From Bacteroidetes bacterium UBA7692 (GTDB lineage Bacteria > Bacteroidota > Bacteroidia > Chitinophagales > LD1), in assembly GCA_002482725.1 (NCBI GenBank), contig DLGO01000113.1, positions 1 to 12,714 of the forward strand: 12,714 nucleotides of DNA, written 5' to 3'. Shown here piece after piece: positions 1 through 7,141 of this stretch (position 1 is its first letter; each line of letters starts with the position of its first letter). The translations under genes and the position numbers were made by a program. Below the pieces are notes generated by a model. It was not told the origin of the DNA, did not search any database, and saw only the letters and a list, made by a program, of their open reading frames with translations.

Positions 1-63
1 TGGAGCGCAGCGGAATGAGGACTAGCAGCGGATGACCCGACCCGGAGGGACACGCCCTGAAAC
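1..63. other. GC-rich non-coding block at window edge
   Basis: This stretch lies beyond the tRNA-Asp terminator and has no gene I can support. It is clearly more GC-rich than the AT-rich spacer on the other side of the tRNA, and it contains short self-complementary pieces (AGGG-acacg-CCCT near its right end). It has the look of an interspersed non-coding repeat, but only one copy is in view, so that is inference. Confidence 0.2.
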
Positions 64-64
64 A

Positions 65-95
65 AAAAAAGCCCTCCTGAAAGGAGAGCTTTTTT
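65..95 (-). terminator. Intrinsic terminator after tRNA-Asp
   Basis: The sequence folds into a hairpin: an A run pairing with a T run, then GC, one C/A mismatch, and CTCCT pairing with AGGAG around a GAA loop. Read on the minus strand it begins a few bases past the tRNA 3' end and finishes in a run of seven T. Because both flanks are A/T runs it could also stop plus-strand transcription. Confidence 0.8.
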
Positions 96-98
96 ATG

Positions 99-172
99 CG
101 GATCGGACGGGACTCGAACCCGCGACCTCCGCCGTGACAGGGCGGCATTCTAACCAACTGAACTACCGATCC
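99..172 (-). tRNA. tRNA-Asp (anticodon GTC)
   Basis: On the minus strand the 74 nt fold as a standard cloverleaf. The acceptor stem is GGATCGG/CCGATCC (166-172 with 100-106), followed by discriminator G at 99. The D arm contains AGTTGGTTAGA. The anticodon stem is CCGCC/GGCGG with loop CTGTCAC, putting GTC at plus positions 136-138. The T arm has the usual GGTTCGAGTCC core. The CCA tail is not encoded (the next bases read GCA...), so it must be added afterwards. G at position 73 is a normal aspartate identity base. The gene stands alone between its own promoter and terminator. Confidence 0.97.
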
Positions 173-198
173 ATGGTAGCGTTTTTGAGAACGGAGTG

Positions 199-228
199 CA
201 AATATAAACGCTAAAAGTAAATTAGCAA
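199..228 (-). promoter_or_regulatory. Promoter of tRNA-Asp, TTG-N19-TATATTTG
   Basis: On the minus strand TTG (plus 226-228) is followed after exactly 19 bases by TATATTTG (plus 199-206). This is a full match to the Bacteroidota primary sigma-factor promoter (-33 TTG, -7 TAnnTTTG). Transcription would start near 192, about 20 bases before the tRNA 5' end at 172, giving a short 5' leader for RNase P to remove. Confidence 0.8.
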
Positions 229-257
229 TAGTTGCACCGACTTTTTTTACTGAAAAT

Positions 258-293
258 GCTGACTACCCTGCTATTTGAGTATTAATAGTCAGC
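258..293 (-). terminator. Possible terminator after pdxA
   Basis: An 8-bp perfect stem, GCTGACTA (258-265) with TAGTCAGC (286-293), encloses a 20-nt loop directly downstream of the pdxA stop codon. On the minus strand it is followed by the short U-rich piece ATTTTC. The long loop and weak T tract make it less convincing than the tRNA terminator. It would separate pdxA from tRNA-Asp transcription. Confidence 0.4.
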
Positions 294-296
294 CGT

Positions 297-1361
297 TTAA
301 GCATCGCGCTCGGTATAAAGTGATATTTTTTCTACAGGATTGGCGGTCATTTCCTTGTAAATGGCGCGGTTGCGGACAACATCCAAGCCTGTAAAGATGG
401 CATTGATAAGTGAGTTGGCATTGGCCTCGCCCTTGCCGGCAATATCGTAAGCAGTGCCGTGATCGGGCGAAGTGCGGATAACATTGATGCCTGCGGTGAA
501 GTTGACGCCTGTGTCGAAGGTAAGTGTCTTGAACGGTACAAGGCCCTGGTCGTGGTACATGGCCAGCACGGCATCGAACTTGCGGTAGTGGTGCATGCCG
601 AAGAAGCCATCGGCAGGGAAAGGCCCGAAGGCGTATATGCCGCGTTCTTTGGCACGGTTGACAGCAGGGATGATGACCTCGCGCTCCTCTTTGCCAATAA
701 GGTTGTTGTCGCCTGCATGGGGGTTGAGGCCCAGCACGGCAATCTTTGGCCGCTCGAGCATGAAGTCCTGCTTAAGGGTTTTGTTGAGCACCTCGAGCTT
801 GGATATGATGGTGGTAATGTCGATACCCGCCGTAACGTCTTTGACAGCTACATGGTTGGTAACAAGGCCCACGCGGAAGTTGTCGTCTACCAGCAGCATC
901 ATGGAAGTGGGGCTGCCGGCGGCTTCGGTAATGTATTCGGTCTGGCCTTTGAAGCCTTCGAGCTTCTGGCTGATGGTTTGCTTATTGACAGGGCCTGTAA
1001 CGAGGAGGTCGATCTTTTTTTCGACAAGGTGTTTGGTAGCCACCTCAAGTGCCAGAAGCGCTTTGGCTCCGGCATCTTCGGATACTACGCCCGGCTCTAT
1101 AGTTACCTGGTCGGTCCAGCAGCTGAACACGTTGGCGGCTTTTTCGGCAGGGTTGTCGATATCGGTAATATCGTGAAACTGGAGGTTCTGCAACTTCATG
1201 GCCTTGGCGTAGAAGTTGAGCACAGAACGGTTGCCGTAGACTACGACATCGCAATACTTGTATATGGCCTCTTCCTGCAGGGCTTTAAGAATAACCTCGG
1301 GGCCGATGCCATTGTAATCGCCAAGTGTGATGCCTACTAAGGGCTTGCGTTCGTCTTCCAT
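297..1361 (-). CDS. pdxA: 4-hydroxythreonine-4-phosphate dehydrogenase PdxA
   Basis: PdxA is an NAD-dependent cytosolic enzyme that oxidises 4-phosphohydroxy-L-threonine. The product decarboxylates to 3-amino-2-oxopropyl phosphate, which PdxJ condenses with deoxyxylulose 5-phosphate on the DXP-dependent route to pyridoxal phosphate. The 354-aa product has the family hallmarks: GDYNGIGPE near residues 14-22, VTGPVNKQ 121-128, GQTEYI 139-144, GLNPHAGDN 211-219, AMYHDQGLVPFK 267-278 and a C-terminal TSPDHGTAYDIAGKG block (298-311). The three metal-binding histidines of the family fall at H170, H215 and H270, each exactly four residues beyond E. coli H166/H211/H266. The length is normal, slightly above the 329 aa of E. 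coli. The ATG at 1361 fits because it leaves a normal short N terminus before the first motif. The gene lies 48 bp downstream of pepA and is probably co-transcribed with it. A small CGGC-GCAA-GCCG hairpin sits in the gap. Confidence 0.97.
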   Translation of the reverse strand: MEDERKPLVGITLGDYNGIGPEVILKALQEEAIYKYCDVVVYGNRSVLNFYAKAMKLQNLQFHDITDIDNPAEKAANVFSCWTDQVTIEPGVVSEDAGAKALLALEVATKHLVEKKIDLLVTGPVNKQTISQKLEGFKGQTEYITEAAGSPTSMMLLVDDNFRVGLVTNHVAVKDVTAGIDITTIISKLEVLNKTLKQDFMLERPKIAVLGLNPHAGDNNLIGKEEREVIIPAVNRAKERGIYAFGPFPADGFFGMHHYRKFDAVLAMYHDQGLVPFKTLTFDTGVNFTAGINVIRTSPDHGTAYDIAGKGEANANSLINAIFTGLDVVRNRAIYKEMTANPVEKISLYTERDA

Positions 1362-1409
1362 CGTTCTTTTATTTACTGTTCCATACGGCTTGCGCCGCAG
1401 CGGGGTTTA

Positions 1410-2843
1410 TTAATAGTTTTTCAGGAAATCTACCATCATCCTGACACCAACGCCAATACCTTGTTTGCCACGGTAGTCGCTTTCGCCAAGTGTGAAGGCA
1501 GTGCCTGCGATATCCAGGTGAATCCACGGATAGTCGGTAAAGTGCTCCAGGTATTTGCCTGCTGTGATAGCACCTGCCAGCTCGCCGCCAATGTTTTTCA
1601 TATCGGCAACATCGCTCTTGAGCATAGCACCGTAGTCGTCCCACAAAGGCAGCTCCCAGATACGCTCGAAAGTATTGTAGGCACTATTGGTCAGCTTGGC
1701 TTTAGTTTCGGGAGATGCAGTACCCATCATGGCGCTGCACTGTGTACCGAATGTGCGCATAGCAGCACCTGTAAGGGTAGCAAAGTCGAATACCAGCTCC
1801 GGTTTGTAACGCTTGGCGTAGTGCAAGGCGTCTGCCAATACCAGACGGCCTTCGGCATCGGTGTTCAACACCTCGCTGGTGGTACCATCCATGTGGGTGA
1901 TAACATCACCAGGCACATAGGCGTTTTCGCCAGGACGGTTGTCGGTAGCAGGCACCAGGGCGATGATATGCAGAGGCAGCTTCAGCTTGGCAACGGCATA
2001 CAACACCGCGCCAACGCAAGCAGCACCGCTCATGTCGCACTTCATCTGGTCCATAGAGTTTGGTGTAGGCTTCAGGCTTAGTCCGCCTGTGTCGTACACG
2101 ATACCCTTGCCCACCAGTACGATAGGCTGCTTGTTCTTTGATTTAGCAGGTTTGTATTCCAAAACGCTAAATGTAGGAGGGTCGATGCTACCGCGGTTAA
2201 CGGCAAGCAGGCCACCCATTTTCAGGCTTTCGATTTTCTTTTTGTCCAGAACTTCGGCCTTGAAACCACCTTTGGCAGCGATATCCTTGAACTCCTTGCC
2301 CAACTGCACGGCAGTAAGGAAAGAAAGCGGCTCATTGATAAGGGTCTTGGCGATGCCAACAGCCTCTACGGTGATATTCACTTCGTTCAGGCGGGCTTTT
2401 GATAAAGAAGCGGTAGCAACGGTCAGCTTTTTCAGCGACTTCCGTTCGTCCTTTACTTTATATTTCAGGAACTCGTAGTTGGTAAGTGCAAAGCCTTCGA
2501 CAAAAGCAGCGCAAAGGTCTTCGTTGCCGGTGGCATTGATAAGTGCAGCGTCGGTAACCTTGGCAGCGTTCAGTTGCTTGTTGAGGCCGAAACCTGCTTT
2601 GCGGGCAGCTTCCAGTGTTTCGTAAGCCTGTTTTTTGCTGTCGATGTTCACTATATACAAAGCCTCTGTAGCAGAGTTGAGCACGAAGGTGCTGCGCTTG
2701 TCTTTAAACGCCTGCTGAGCGGCCTTGGCCAGATTAGCATCTACGATGTTTGCAATAGATTTCCAATCGGTACCAGCATTCACCAGTACTATCAGCTGAG
2801 GGGCTGCCGATACATTTGCGCTTTGCGAAAGTGTAAGACTCAT
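1410..2843 (-). CDS. pepA: Leucyl aminopeptidase, M17 family
   Basis: This is a cytosolic two-metal aminopeptidase of the M17 (leucine aminopeptidase) family, which removes N-terminal residues from peptides. From the chosen ATG (2843) it is 477 aa. A weakly conserved N-terminal domain (about 1-155) is followed by the catalytic domain. VGKGIVYDTGG (244-254) carries metal/catalytic K246 and D251. K258 is in SLKP, D270 is in KCDMSGA, and the family signature NTDAEGRL (327-334) gives D329, E331 and R333. All expected active-site residues are present. The reading frame stays open for 28 more codons upstream, to 2927, but those codons run through the predicted promoter and the divergent gene's start region and look unlike the family, so I start at 2843. 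No clear Shine-Dalgarno precedes it, as is usual in this phylum. pdxA follows after 48 bp. Confidence 0.95.
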   Translation of the reverse strand: MSLTLSQSANVSAAPQLIVLVNAGTDWKSIANIVDANLAKAAQQAFKDKRSTFVLNSATEALYIVNIDSKKQAYETLEAARKAGFGLNKQLNAAKVTDAALINATGNEDLCAAFVEGFALTNYEFLKYKVKDERKSLKKLTVATASLSKARLNEVNITVEAVGIAKTLINEPLSFLTAVQLGKEFKDIAAKGGFKAEVLDKKKIESLKMGGLLAVNRGSIDPPTFSVLEYKPAKSKNKQPIVLVGKGIVYDTGGLSLKPTPNSMDQMKCDMSGAACVGAVLYAVAKLKLPLHIIALVPATDNRPGENAYVPGDVITHMDGTTSEVLNTDAEGRLVLADALHYAKRYKPELVFDFATLTGAAMRTFGTQCSAMMGTASPETKAKLTNSAYNTFERIWELPLWDDYGAMLKSDVADMKNIGGELAGAITAGKYLEHFTDYPWIHLDIAGTAFTLGESDYRGKQGIGVGVRMMVDFLKNY

Positions 2844-2871
2844 TCTTTTGGTTATGTTTAAAAAGTGCGGA

Positions 2872-2879
2872 CGAAGATA
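2872..2879 (-). promoter_or_regulatory. Putative pepA -7 element (TATCTTCG)
   Basis: On the minus strand TATCTTCG matches TAnnTTTG at all but one base and lies 28 bases before the pepA ATG at 2843. No TTG is at the ideal 19-base spacing; the nearest TTTC is about 23 bases upstream. If used, transcription would begin near 2866, which excludes the longer pepA reading from 2927. Confidence 0.4.
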
Positions 2880-2890
2880 GTAATTGCGCC

Positions 2891-2898
2891 TACATTTG
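2891..2898 (+). promoter_or_regulatory. Putative rsmA -7 element (TACATTTG)
   Basis: TACATTTG is a full match to the Bacteroidota -7 consensus TAnnTTTG. It ends 23 bases before the GTG at 2922. Predicted transcription would begin near 2904, so any start codon upstream (such as the in-frame GTG at 2865) would be outside the message. No good -33 TTG is at 19 bp, so it may be weak or need an activator. It lies only 11 bp from the divergent pepA -7 element. Confidence 0.5.
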
Positions 2899-2921
2899 CA
2901 GGGAAACATAGCTATCAATTT

Positions 2922-3692
2922 GTGCATCCATTACAGTTAAAGAAATCTTTAGGGCAGCACTTTCTGCACGACCAAAGCATACTGCGAAAAATAACCGAGG
3001 CAATCGGCAAAAACGAGGATGTAGCCAGCGTGGTGGAAATAGGCCCGGGAATGGGTGCGCTGACCCAGCATCTGCTGCCTATACTGGGCGACAAGCTGAG
3101 CGTGATAGAACTGGACAACAGATGGGCTGCGCACCTGCTGCAGGCATACCCGAAACTGGGTGACCGCATCATCAACAACGATGTGCTGAAGGTTGACTTT
3201 AGCAGGTTTGCAGCACCTATACATGTGGTGGGCAACTTTCCGTATAATATCTCGTCGCAGATAGTGTTCGGGCTGCTGGATAACAGGGCGATGGCGGTAA
3301 GGCTTACGGGTATGTTCCAGAAAGAGGTAGCACTGAGGATAGCATCGCCACCGGGCAACAAAGACTACGGGGTGCTGAGCATACTGGCGCAGGCGTACTA
3401 CAAGTGCACTTACCTGTTTGATGTGCCACCGGGATGCTTCAACCCGCCACCAAAGGTGATGAGCGGCATAATACGCATGGAGCGCCTGGAGGAGCCGCTT
3501 GGCTGCAATGAGGTGCTGTTTAAGAAGATAGTGAAGCAGGCCTTTACCCAACGCAGGAAAACGATGCGCAACAGCCTGAGGGGCATGGCGCCCAACGCTG
3601 CAATGCTGGAAAATGAGGTGTTCAACCTGAGGCCGGAAGCACTTTCGGTGAAGCAGTTTGTGGCATTGACGAATATGCTGGAAGGGAAGTAG
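2922..3692 (+). CDS. rsmA: 16S rRNA (adenine1518-N6/adenine1519-N6)-dimethyltransferase
   Basis: RsmA (KsgA) uses S-adenosylmethionine to dimethylate two adjacent adenines in the 3' terminal hairpin of 16S rRNA during late 30S assembly. From GTG 2922 the product is 256 aa, a normal length. Visible motifs are LKKSLGQHFL (6-15), the SAM-binding VVEIGPGMG (37-45), acidic E63/D65 in IELDNR, NDVLKVDF (86-93), catalytic motif IV NFPYN (105-109, the usual N-L-P-Y with F for L), VPPGCFNPPPKV (168-179) and the C-terminal FTQRRKTMRNSL (208-219). The frame is open further up to a GTG at 2865, but no ATG is available. Family members start just before the LKKSLGQ motif, and a -7 element lies between the two GTGs, so 2922 is preferred. 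The gene is divergent from pepA. In E. coli the homologue lies next to pdxA, which is two genes away here. Confidence 0.95.
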   Translation: MHPLQLKKSLGQHFLHDQSILRKITEAIGKNEDVASVVEIGPGMGALTQHLLPILGDKLSVIELDNRWAAHLLQAYPKLGDRIINNDVLKVDFSRFAAPIHVVGNFPYNISSQIVFGLLDNRAMAVRLTGMFQKEVALRIASPPGNKDYGVLSILAQAYYKCTYLFDVPPGCFNPPPKVMSGIIRMERLEEPLGCNEVLFKKIVKQAFTQRRKTMRNSLRGMAPNAAMLENEVFNLRPEALSVKQFVALTNMLEGK

Positions 3693-3800
3693 GGCCCTTA
3701 TCTTTTGATGGATTTTGAGATTCTCTTTATGGAATTTCTGTAAAAGTACATCTACCAGATCAGGAGCTTAAATTATACCTCCGACACTAAACAATAGCAT

Positions 3801-5816
3801 ATGAAAGTTTTCATCCTTTCGGTATTTACGGCAGCAATAGCAATGGCAACAATGCCCAGCACCGCGCCAAACTGTGTAGTAATAGGGCATATAGCGGATG
3901 CGACAGATAAGTCTTCAATAATAGGTGCCAAAGTAATTGTGGCAGGTAAGGATATAAGCGCCATCTCGGACTTTGACGGCAATTTCAGGCTTACCGTAGA
4001 GAAAGGTTCTTATACGCTGCAAACCAAATATGTGGGCTATGAAACTAATGAGCAGAAAGTAAGCTGTAATGCTGATACAGTGAGGGTTGAGGTACTATTG
4101 AAGCAGCAGGTAAAGACACTTGAGGAACTTAATGTGAGTAACGGCAAAGGAGGTAAGGAAATGGATGAGGTGATGGTAACGAGCAGCAAAATGGAAAGAA
4201 AGATAAGTGAAGAGGCAGTATCCATGGAGGTAATGAAAGCAGATCATAAAAGAGTGGATAAAGGGATGGGTTCTGCGCCAGGAGTAGTAATAGTCGAAGG
4301 CAAAAAAGGTAAGAGTGTCGCAAAGACCTATAAATGGGCGGATAGCGATGATGCAATGGAAGCGGCCCCAGCTGGTGGCACTTACCCGGTTAAAACTACA
4401 ACAAGCACCGCAGGCACCCTAACCGCAGGAGAGATCAACGACTTTAGCAAGTGGAAGATGTGGAATGACCTGAAAGAAGGAGAGTTCAGGACCCACTCCA
4501 ATACATGGCAGTTCTTCCCCGACAAGCGCTATGTGGTGCAGGCTAGCAATGAGGACGGCTTTCCGCTGGTAGATGCTGCCGTAACACTGGTAGATGAGTC
4601 CGGTACTTCCATCTGGAAAACCAGGACAGACAATACCGGCAAGGCAGAGCTTTGGCATGGCTTCTTTGACAGCACCGCCAAAAGACAATCGGCCAAAGTA
4701 CATGCTATCGTTGAGTTTGGCAGCGAGCGCAAAACCATTGAGAAGCTGAACCAGTTCCCCAATGGCGTCAACAAAGTATCCTTCAACCAGAGCTGCGGCA
4801 GCTACGATGTAGCCGACATACTGTTTGCCGTAGATGCCACCGGCAGCATGGGCGATGAGATACGCTACCTGCAGGATGAGATGCAGGATATTATCCAAAA
4901 GGTAAAGACCAAAAACAAGTCCGTGCGCCTGCGTACAGGAGCTGTCTTTTACCGCGACCATGGCGATGAATATGTGACCCGCACGAGTGAGTTTACGGAG
5001 GACATAAAAGTGACCAACGACTTCATCAACAGCCAGGCTGCAGGCGGTGGAGGCGACTTTCCCGAGGCGGTAGAAGAAGCCTTTGTAGCCTCACTGCAAA
5101 AGATGCAGTGGAGCAAGAATGCCCGCACACGCATCATGTTCCTGGTGCTGGATGCCCCGCCACATGGCGATGATGCCATAAAGGAGAAGCTCCGCGTGAT
5201 GACCATGCTGGCTGCCGAAAAGGGCGTGCGCATAGTGCCTGTAACTTGTAGCGGTATAGACAAGAGTACCGAGTTCCTGATGAGGACCTTTGCGCTGGCT
5301 ACGAATGGCACCTACACCTTCCTTACAGACCACAGCGGTGTGGGTGGCAAGCATATAGCCCCAAGCACCGACAAGTACGATGTAGAGAAGCTGAACGACC
5401 TGATTACCCGCCTCATCCTTCAATACACCTACTACCCGGATTGCGAGCGGTTCCTGGCGCAAAAGGATAGCATCAGCAAGGACCTCATCGCTCAAACCGA
5501 AGACAACTTTGAGCTGGGCGACAGCAGCAAAAAGAACAGCAACCTGCTGGAGGACCCCTTTGGCCCATCCGAGTTCCTGGACAATGTAAAGCTATATCCT
5601 AACCCTACCCTCGGCCAGCTTACTGCCGAGATAAAAGGAGATGTTACCGAGCTGTTCCTTACCGATATCAATGGCAAGGTGTTAGAGCGCTTTACGGGCA
5701 GCAGGCACGACAAGATCCAGATGAACCTTAGCGCTTACTCTGCCGGCATCTACTTTGTACGCTACCTGAAAGAAGACAAGTGGAAGGCAGGCAAAGTGAT
5801 ATTGGTAAAGAGCTAA
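3801..5816 (+). CDS. Secreted vWA-domain protein with T9SS sorting domain
   Basis: This 671-aa exported protein is modular. Residues 1 to about 20 are a signal peptide (Lys at 2, then a hydrophobic run). About 25-102 is a carboxypeptidase-regulatory-like beta-sandwich (SDFDGNFRL 56-64; YVGYE 77-81). About 120-170 resembles the TonB-box and plug start of TonB-dependent receptors (MDEVMVTSSK 121-130, KISEEAVSMEVMKA 134-147, SAPGVVIVEG 158-167), but no beta-barrel follows. About 212-330 contains a second Ig-like segment (DNTGKAELW 277-285). About 335-545 is a von Willebrand A domain with a MIDAS-type DATGSM (345-350), GGGGDFPEAVEEAF (415-428) and LVLDAPPHG (448-456). Residues 595-671 are a type A T9SS sorting domain (LYPNPT 598-603, SAGIYFVRY 647-655). 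It should therefore be exported by Sec, passed through T9SS, and anchored at or released from the surface. The ligand is unknown. Arginine codons are all AGA/AGG in the first 230 residues but mostly CGN from residue 355, which suggests mosaic origin. Confidence 0.85.
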   Translation: MKVFILSVFTAAIAMATMPSTAPNCVVIGHIADATDKSSIIGAKVIVAGKDISAISDFDGNFRLTVEKGSYTLQTKYVGYETNEQKVSCNADTVRVEVLLKQQVKTLEELNVSNGKGGKEMDEVMVTSSKMERKISEEAVSMEVMKADHKRVDKGMGSAPGVVIVEGKKGKSVAKTYKWADSDDAMEAAPAGGTYPVKTTTSTAGTLTAGEINDFSKWKMWNDLKEGEFRTHSNTWQFFPDKRYVVQASNEDGFPLVDAAVTLVDESGTSIWKTRTDNTGKAELWHGFFDSTAKRQSAKVHAIVEFGSERKTIEKLNQFPNGVNKVSFNQSCGSYDVADILFAVDATGSMGDEIRYLQDEMQDIIQKVKTKNKSVRLRTGAVFYRDHGDEYVTRTSEFTEDIKVTNDFINSQAAGGGGDFPEAVEEAFVASLQKMQWSKNARTRIMFLVLDAPPHGDDAIKEKLRVMTMLAAEKGVRIVPVTCSGIDKSTEFLMRTFALATNGTYTFLTDHSGVGGKHIAPSTDKYDVEKLNDLITRLILQYTYYPDCERFLAQKDSISKDLIAQTEDNFELGDSSKKNSNLLEDPFGPSEFLDNVKLYPNPTLGQLTAEIKGDVTELFLTDINGKVLERFTGSRHDKIQMNLSAYSAGIYFVRYLKEDKWKAGKVILVKS

Positions 5817-7100
5817 CTAGCTTTCCTTCCGGTTATAGGGTCTTATGATCAACCTTATGTTCCTGTCGTAGTTGATGTAGTTCCATATCCAGTTGATGAA
5901 CACCACCACCTTGTTCCTGAATCCTACCAGCATCAGCAGGTGAAGGCCCATCCAGGTAACCCAGCCAAAGAAACCGCCAAACCTCAGCTTGCCGACTTCT
6001 ACTACAGCGCGGTTGCGGCCCACAGTTGCCATGCTGCCTTTGTCCCAGTATTTAAACTGCTCTAAGGGCTTCTGCGCTATCAGGTTCAGGATGTTCTTTG
6101 CCAATAGCTGGCCGTGCTGCATAGCCACAGGAGCTACCTGCGGGTGGCCATTCTTGTATTGCTCTTCGTGTGTTTGCAGGGCCACATCGCCTACGGCAAA
6201 TACGTTGTCGTAGCCCTTTACCCGGTTAAATTCATCGCATACAAAACGGCTGCGCTGTATGCTTTCGGCCCCCAGGCCATCTATGATAACGCCCTTTACA
6301 CCGGCCGTCCATATCAGGTTAGCCGACTTCAATCCTTTGCCGCTGAAGGTTTCTATGTTGGTGCCGTCGTACTTTATTACACGGGTATTCAACCATATCT
6401 CGGCACCCAGTTCTTTCAAATACTCCTTCGACTTATCCCTGTTTTCCTTAGCCATATTCTGTAACACATCATCGCCACTTTCCACCAGAATTACACGCAT
6501 GCGGCGCAGGTCCAGCTCAGGGTAGTCATTTGGCAGCACGTGCTTCTTTAGCTCGCACAACGCACCTGTAAGCTCCACACCAGTTGGTCCTCCGCCAACT
6601 ATAGCAAAGGTCATCAGTGCCTCCTGTTCGTGCAGGTCAGAGGTCAGCAACGCCTTCTCCATATTCTGTAGTATCAGACTGCGAAGGTTCAATGCTTCTA
6701 CCACGGTTTTCATGGGCATGCTCAGTTGCTCCAGCCCTTCTATACCAAAGAAGTTGGTCGTAGTGCCGGTAGCTATCACCAGGTAGTCATAGTTGATAAT
6801 GCCTATGCTGGTTTCTACAAACTTCTGCTCCGGGGCTATCCTCTTTACCTCTCCCAGCCGGAAGTGGAAGTTCCTGTGCTTCTTGAATATCTTGCGTATC
6901 GGGTAGGCAATTGAGTCTGCCTCCAGTCCCGCCGTAGATACCTGGTACAACAGGGGCTGAAAGGTATGGAAGTTGTTCTTGTCTATAAGCACCACCTGCA
7001 CATCATGCCCTTCCAGTTTTTTGGCCAGCTCTATGCCTCCAAAACCACAGCCCACAATCACTACGCGGGGTTTGCTCACTTCAGGAATATTTACTTTCAT
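5817..7100 (-). CDS. ndh: Type II NADH:quinone oxidoreductase (NDH-2 family)
   Basis: This is a 427-aa FAD-dependent dehydrogenase of the NDH-2 family. It passes electrons from NADH to membrane quinone without pumping protons. The FAD-binding GCGFGG (17-22) is followed by acidic D40 at the end of beta-2. HTFQPLLYQ (45-53) is a family block, and ATGTTTNFFG (110-119) closes the first Rossmann fold. The NADH-binding GGGPTGVELTG is at 169-179 and FAVGDVA, the second FAD contact, at 301-307. The quinone-site type motif AMQHGQ (326-331) is followed by GSMATVGRNRAV (355-366). The C-terminal 377-410 stretch is rich in W, F, L and V (FFGWVTWMGLHLLMLVGF) and fits peripheral membrane attachment. The start at ATG 7100 leaves ten residues before the first beta strand. 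The gene follows the glycosyltransferase gene by 41 bp with no obvious promoter between them. Its TAG abuts the stop codon of the convergent vWA gene with no base between. Confidence 0.95.
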   Translation of the reverse strand: MKVNIPEVSKPRVVIVGCGFGGIELAKKLEGHDVQVVLIDKNNFHTFQPLLYQVSTAGLEADSIAYPIRKIFKKHRNFHFRLGEVKRIAPEQKFVETSIGIINYDYLVIATGTTTNFFGIEGLEQLSMPMKTVVEALNLRSLILQNMEKALLTSDLHEQEALMTFAIVGGGPTGVELTGALCELKKHVLPNDYPELDLRRMRVILVESGDDVLQNMAKENRDKSKEYLKELGAEIWLNTRVIKYDGTNIETFSGKGLKSANLIWTAGVKGVIIDGLGAESIQRSRFVCDEFNRVKGYDNVFAVGDVALQTHEEQYKNGHPQVAPVAMQHGQLLAKNILNLIAQKPLEQFKYWDKGSMATVGRNRAVVEVGKLRFGGFFGWVTWMGLHLLMLVGFRNKVVVFINWIWNYINYDRNIRLIIRPYNRKES

Positions 7101-7141
7101 GGTTATATTTTTAAGTTGTTCTCTTTATAATTTCATTATTA

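Noticed and set aside
459..1340. 293-codon open frame antisense to pdxA
   Set aside because: The opposite strand encodes a full-length PdxA with every catalytic histidine. The antisense translation has no recognisable domain and is a by-product of codon use.
2896..2907. Link between GCAGGGAAACA at the rsmA promoter and the hairpin arm at 8869-8879
   Set aside because: The shared string is short, only one copy is part of a palindrome, and the contexts are unrelated, so coincidence is likely.
2865..2921. Upstream GTG start for rsmA
   Set aside because: It would place the -7 element inside the coding region and add 19 residues with no counterpart in the family, so the GTG at 2922 is preferred.
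2844..2927. Longer pepA beginning at 2927
   Set aside because: The extra 28 residues are Cys/Arg/Tyr-rich, unlike aminopeptidase N termini, and cover both predicted promoters and the rsmA start.
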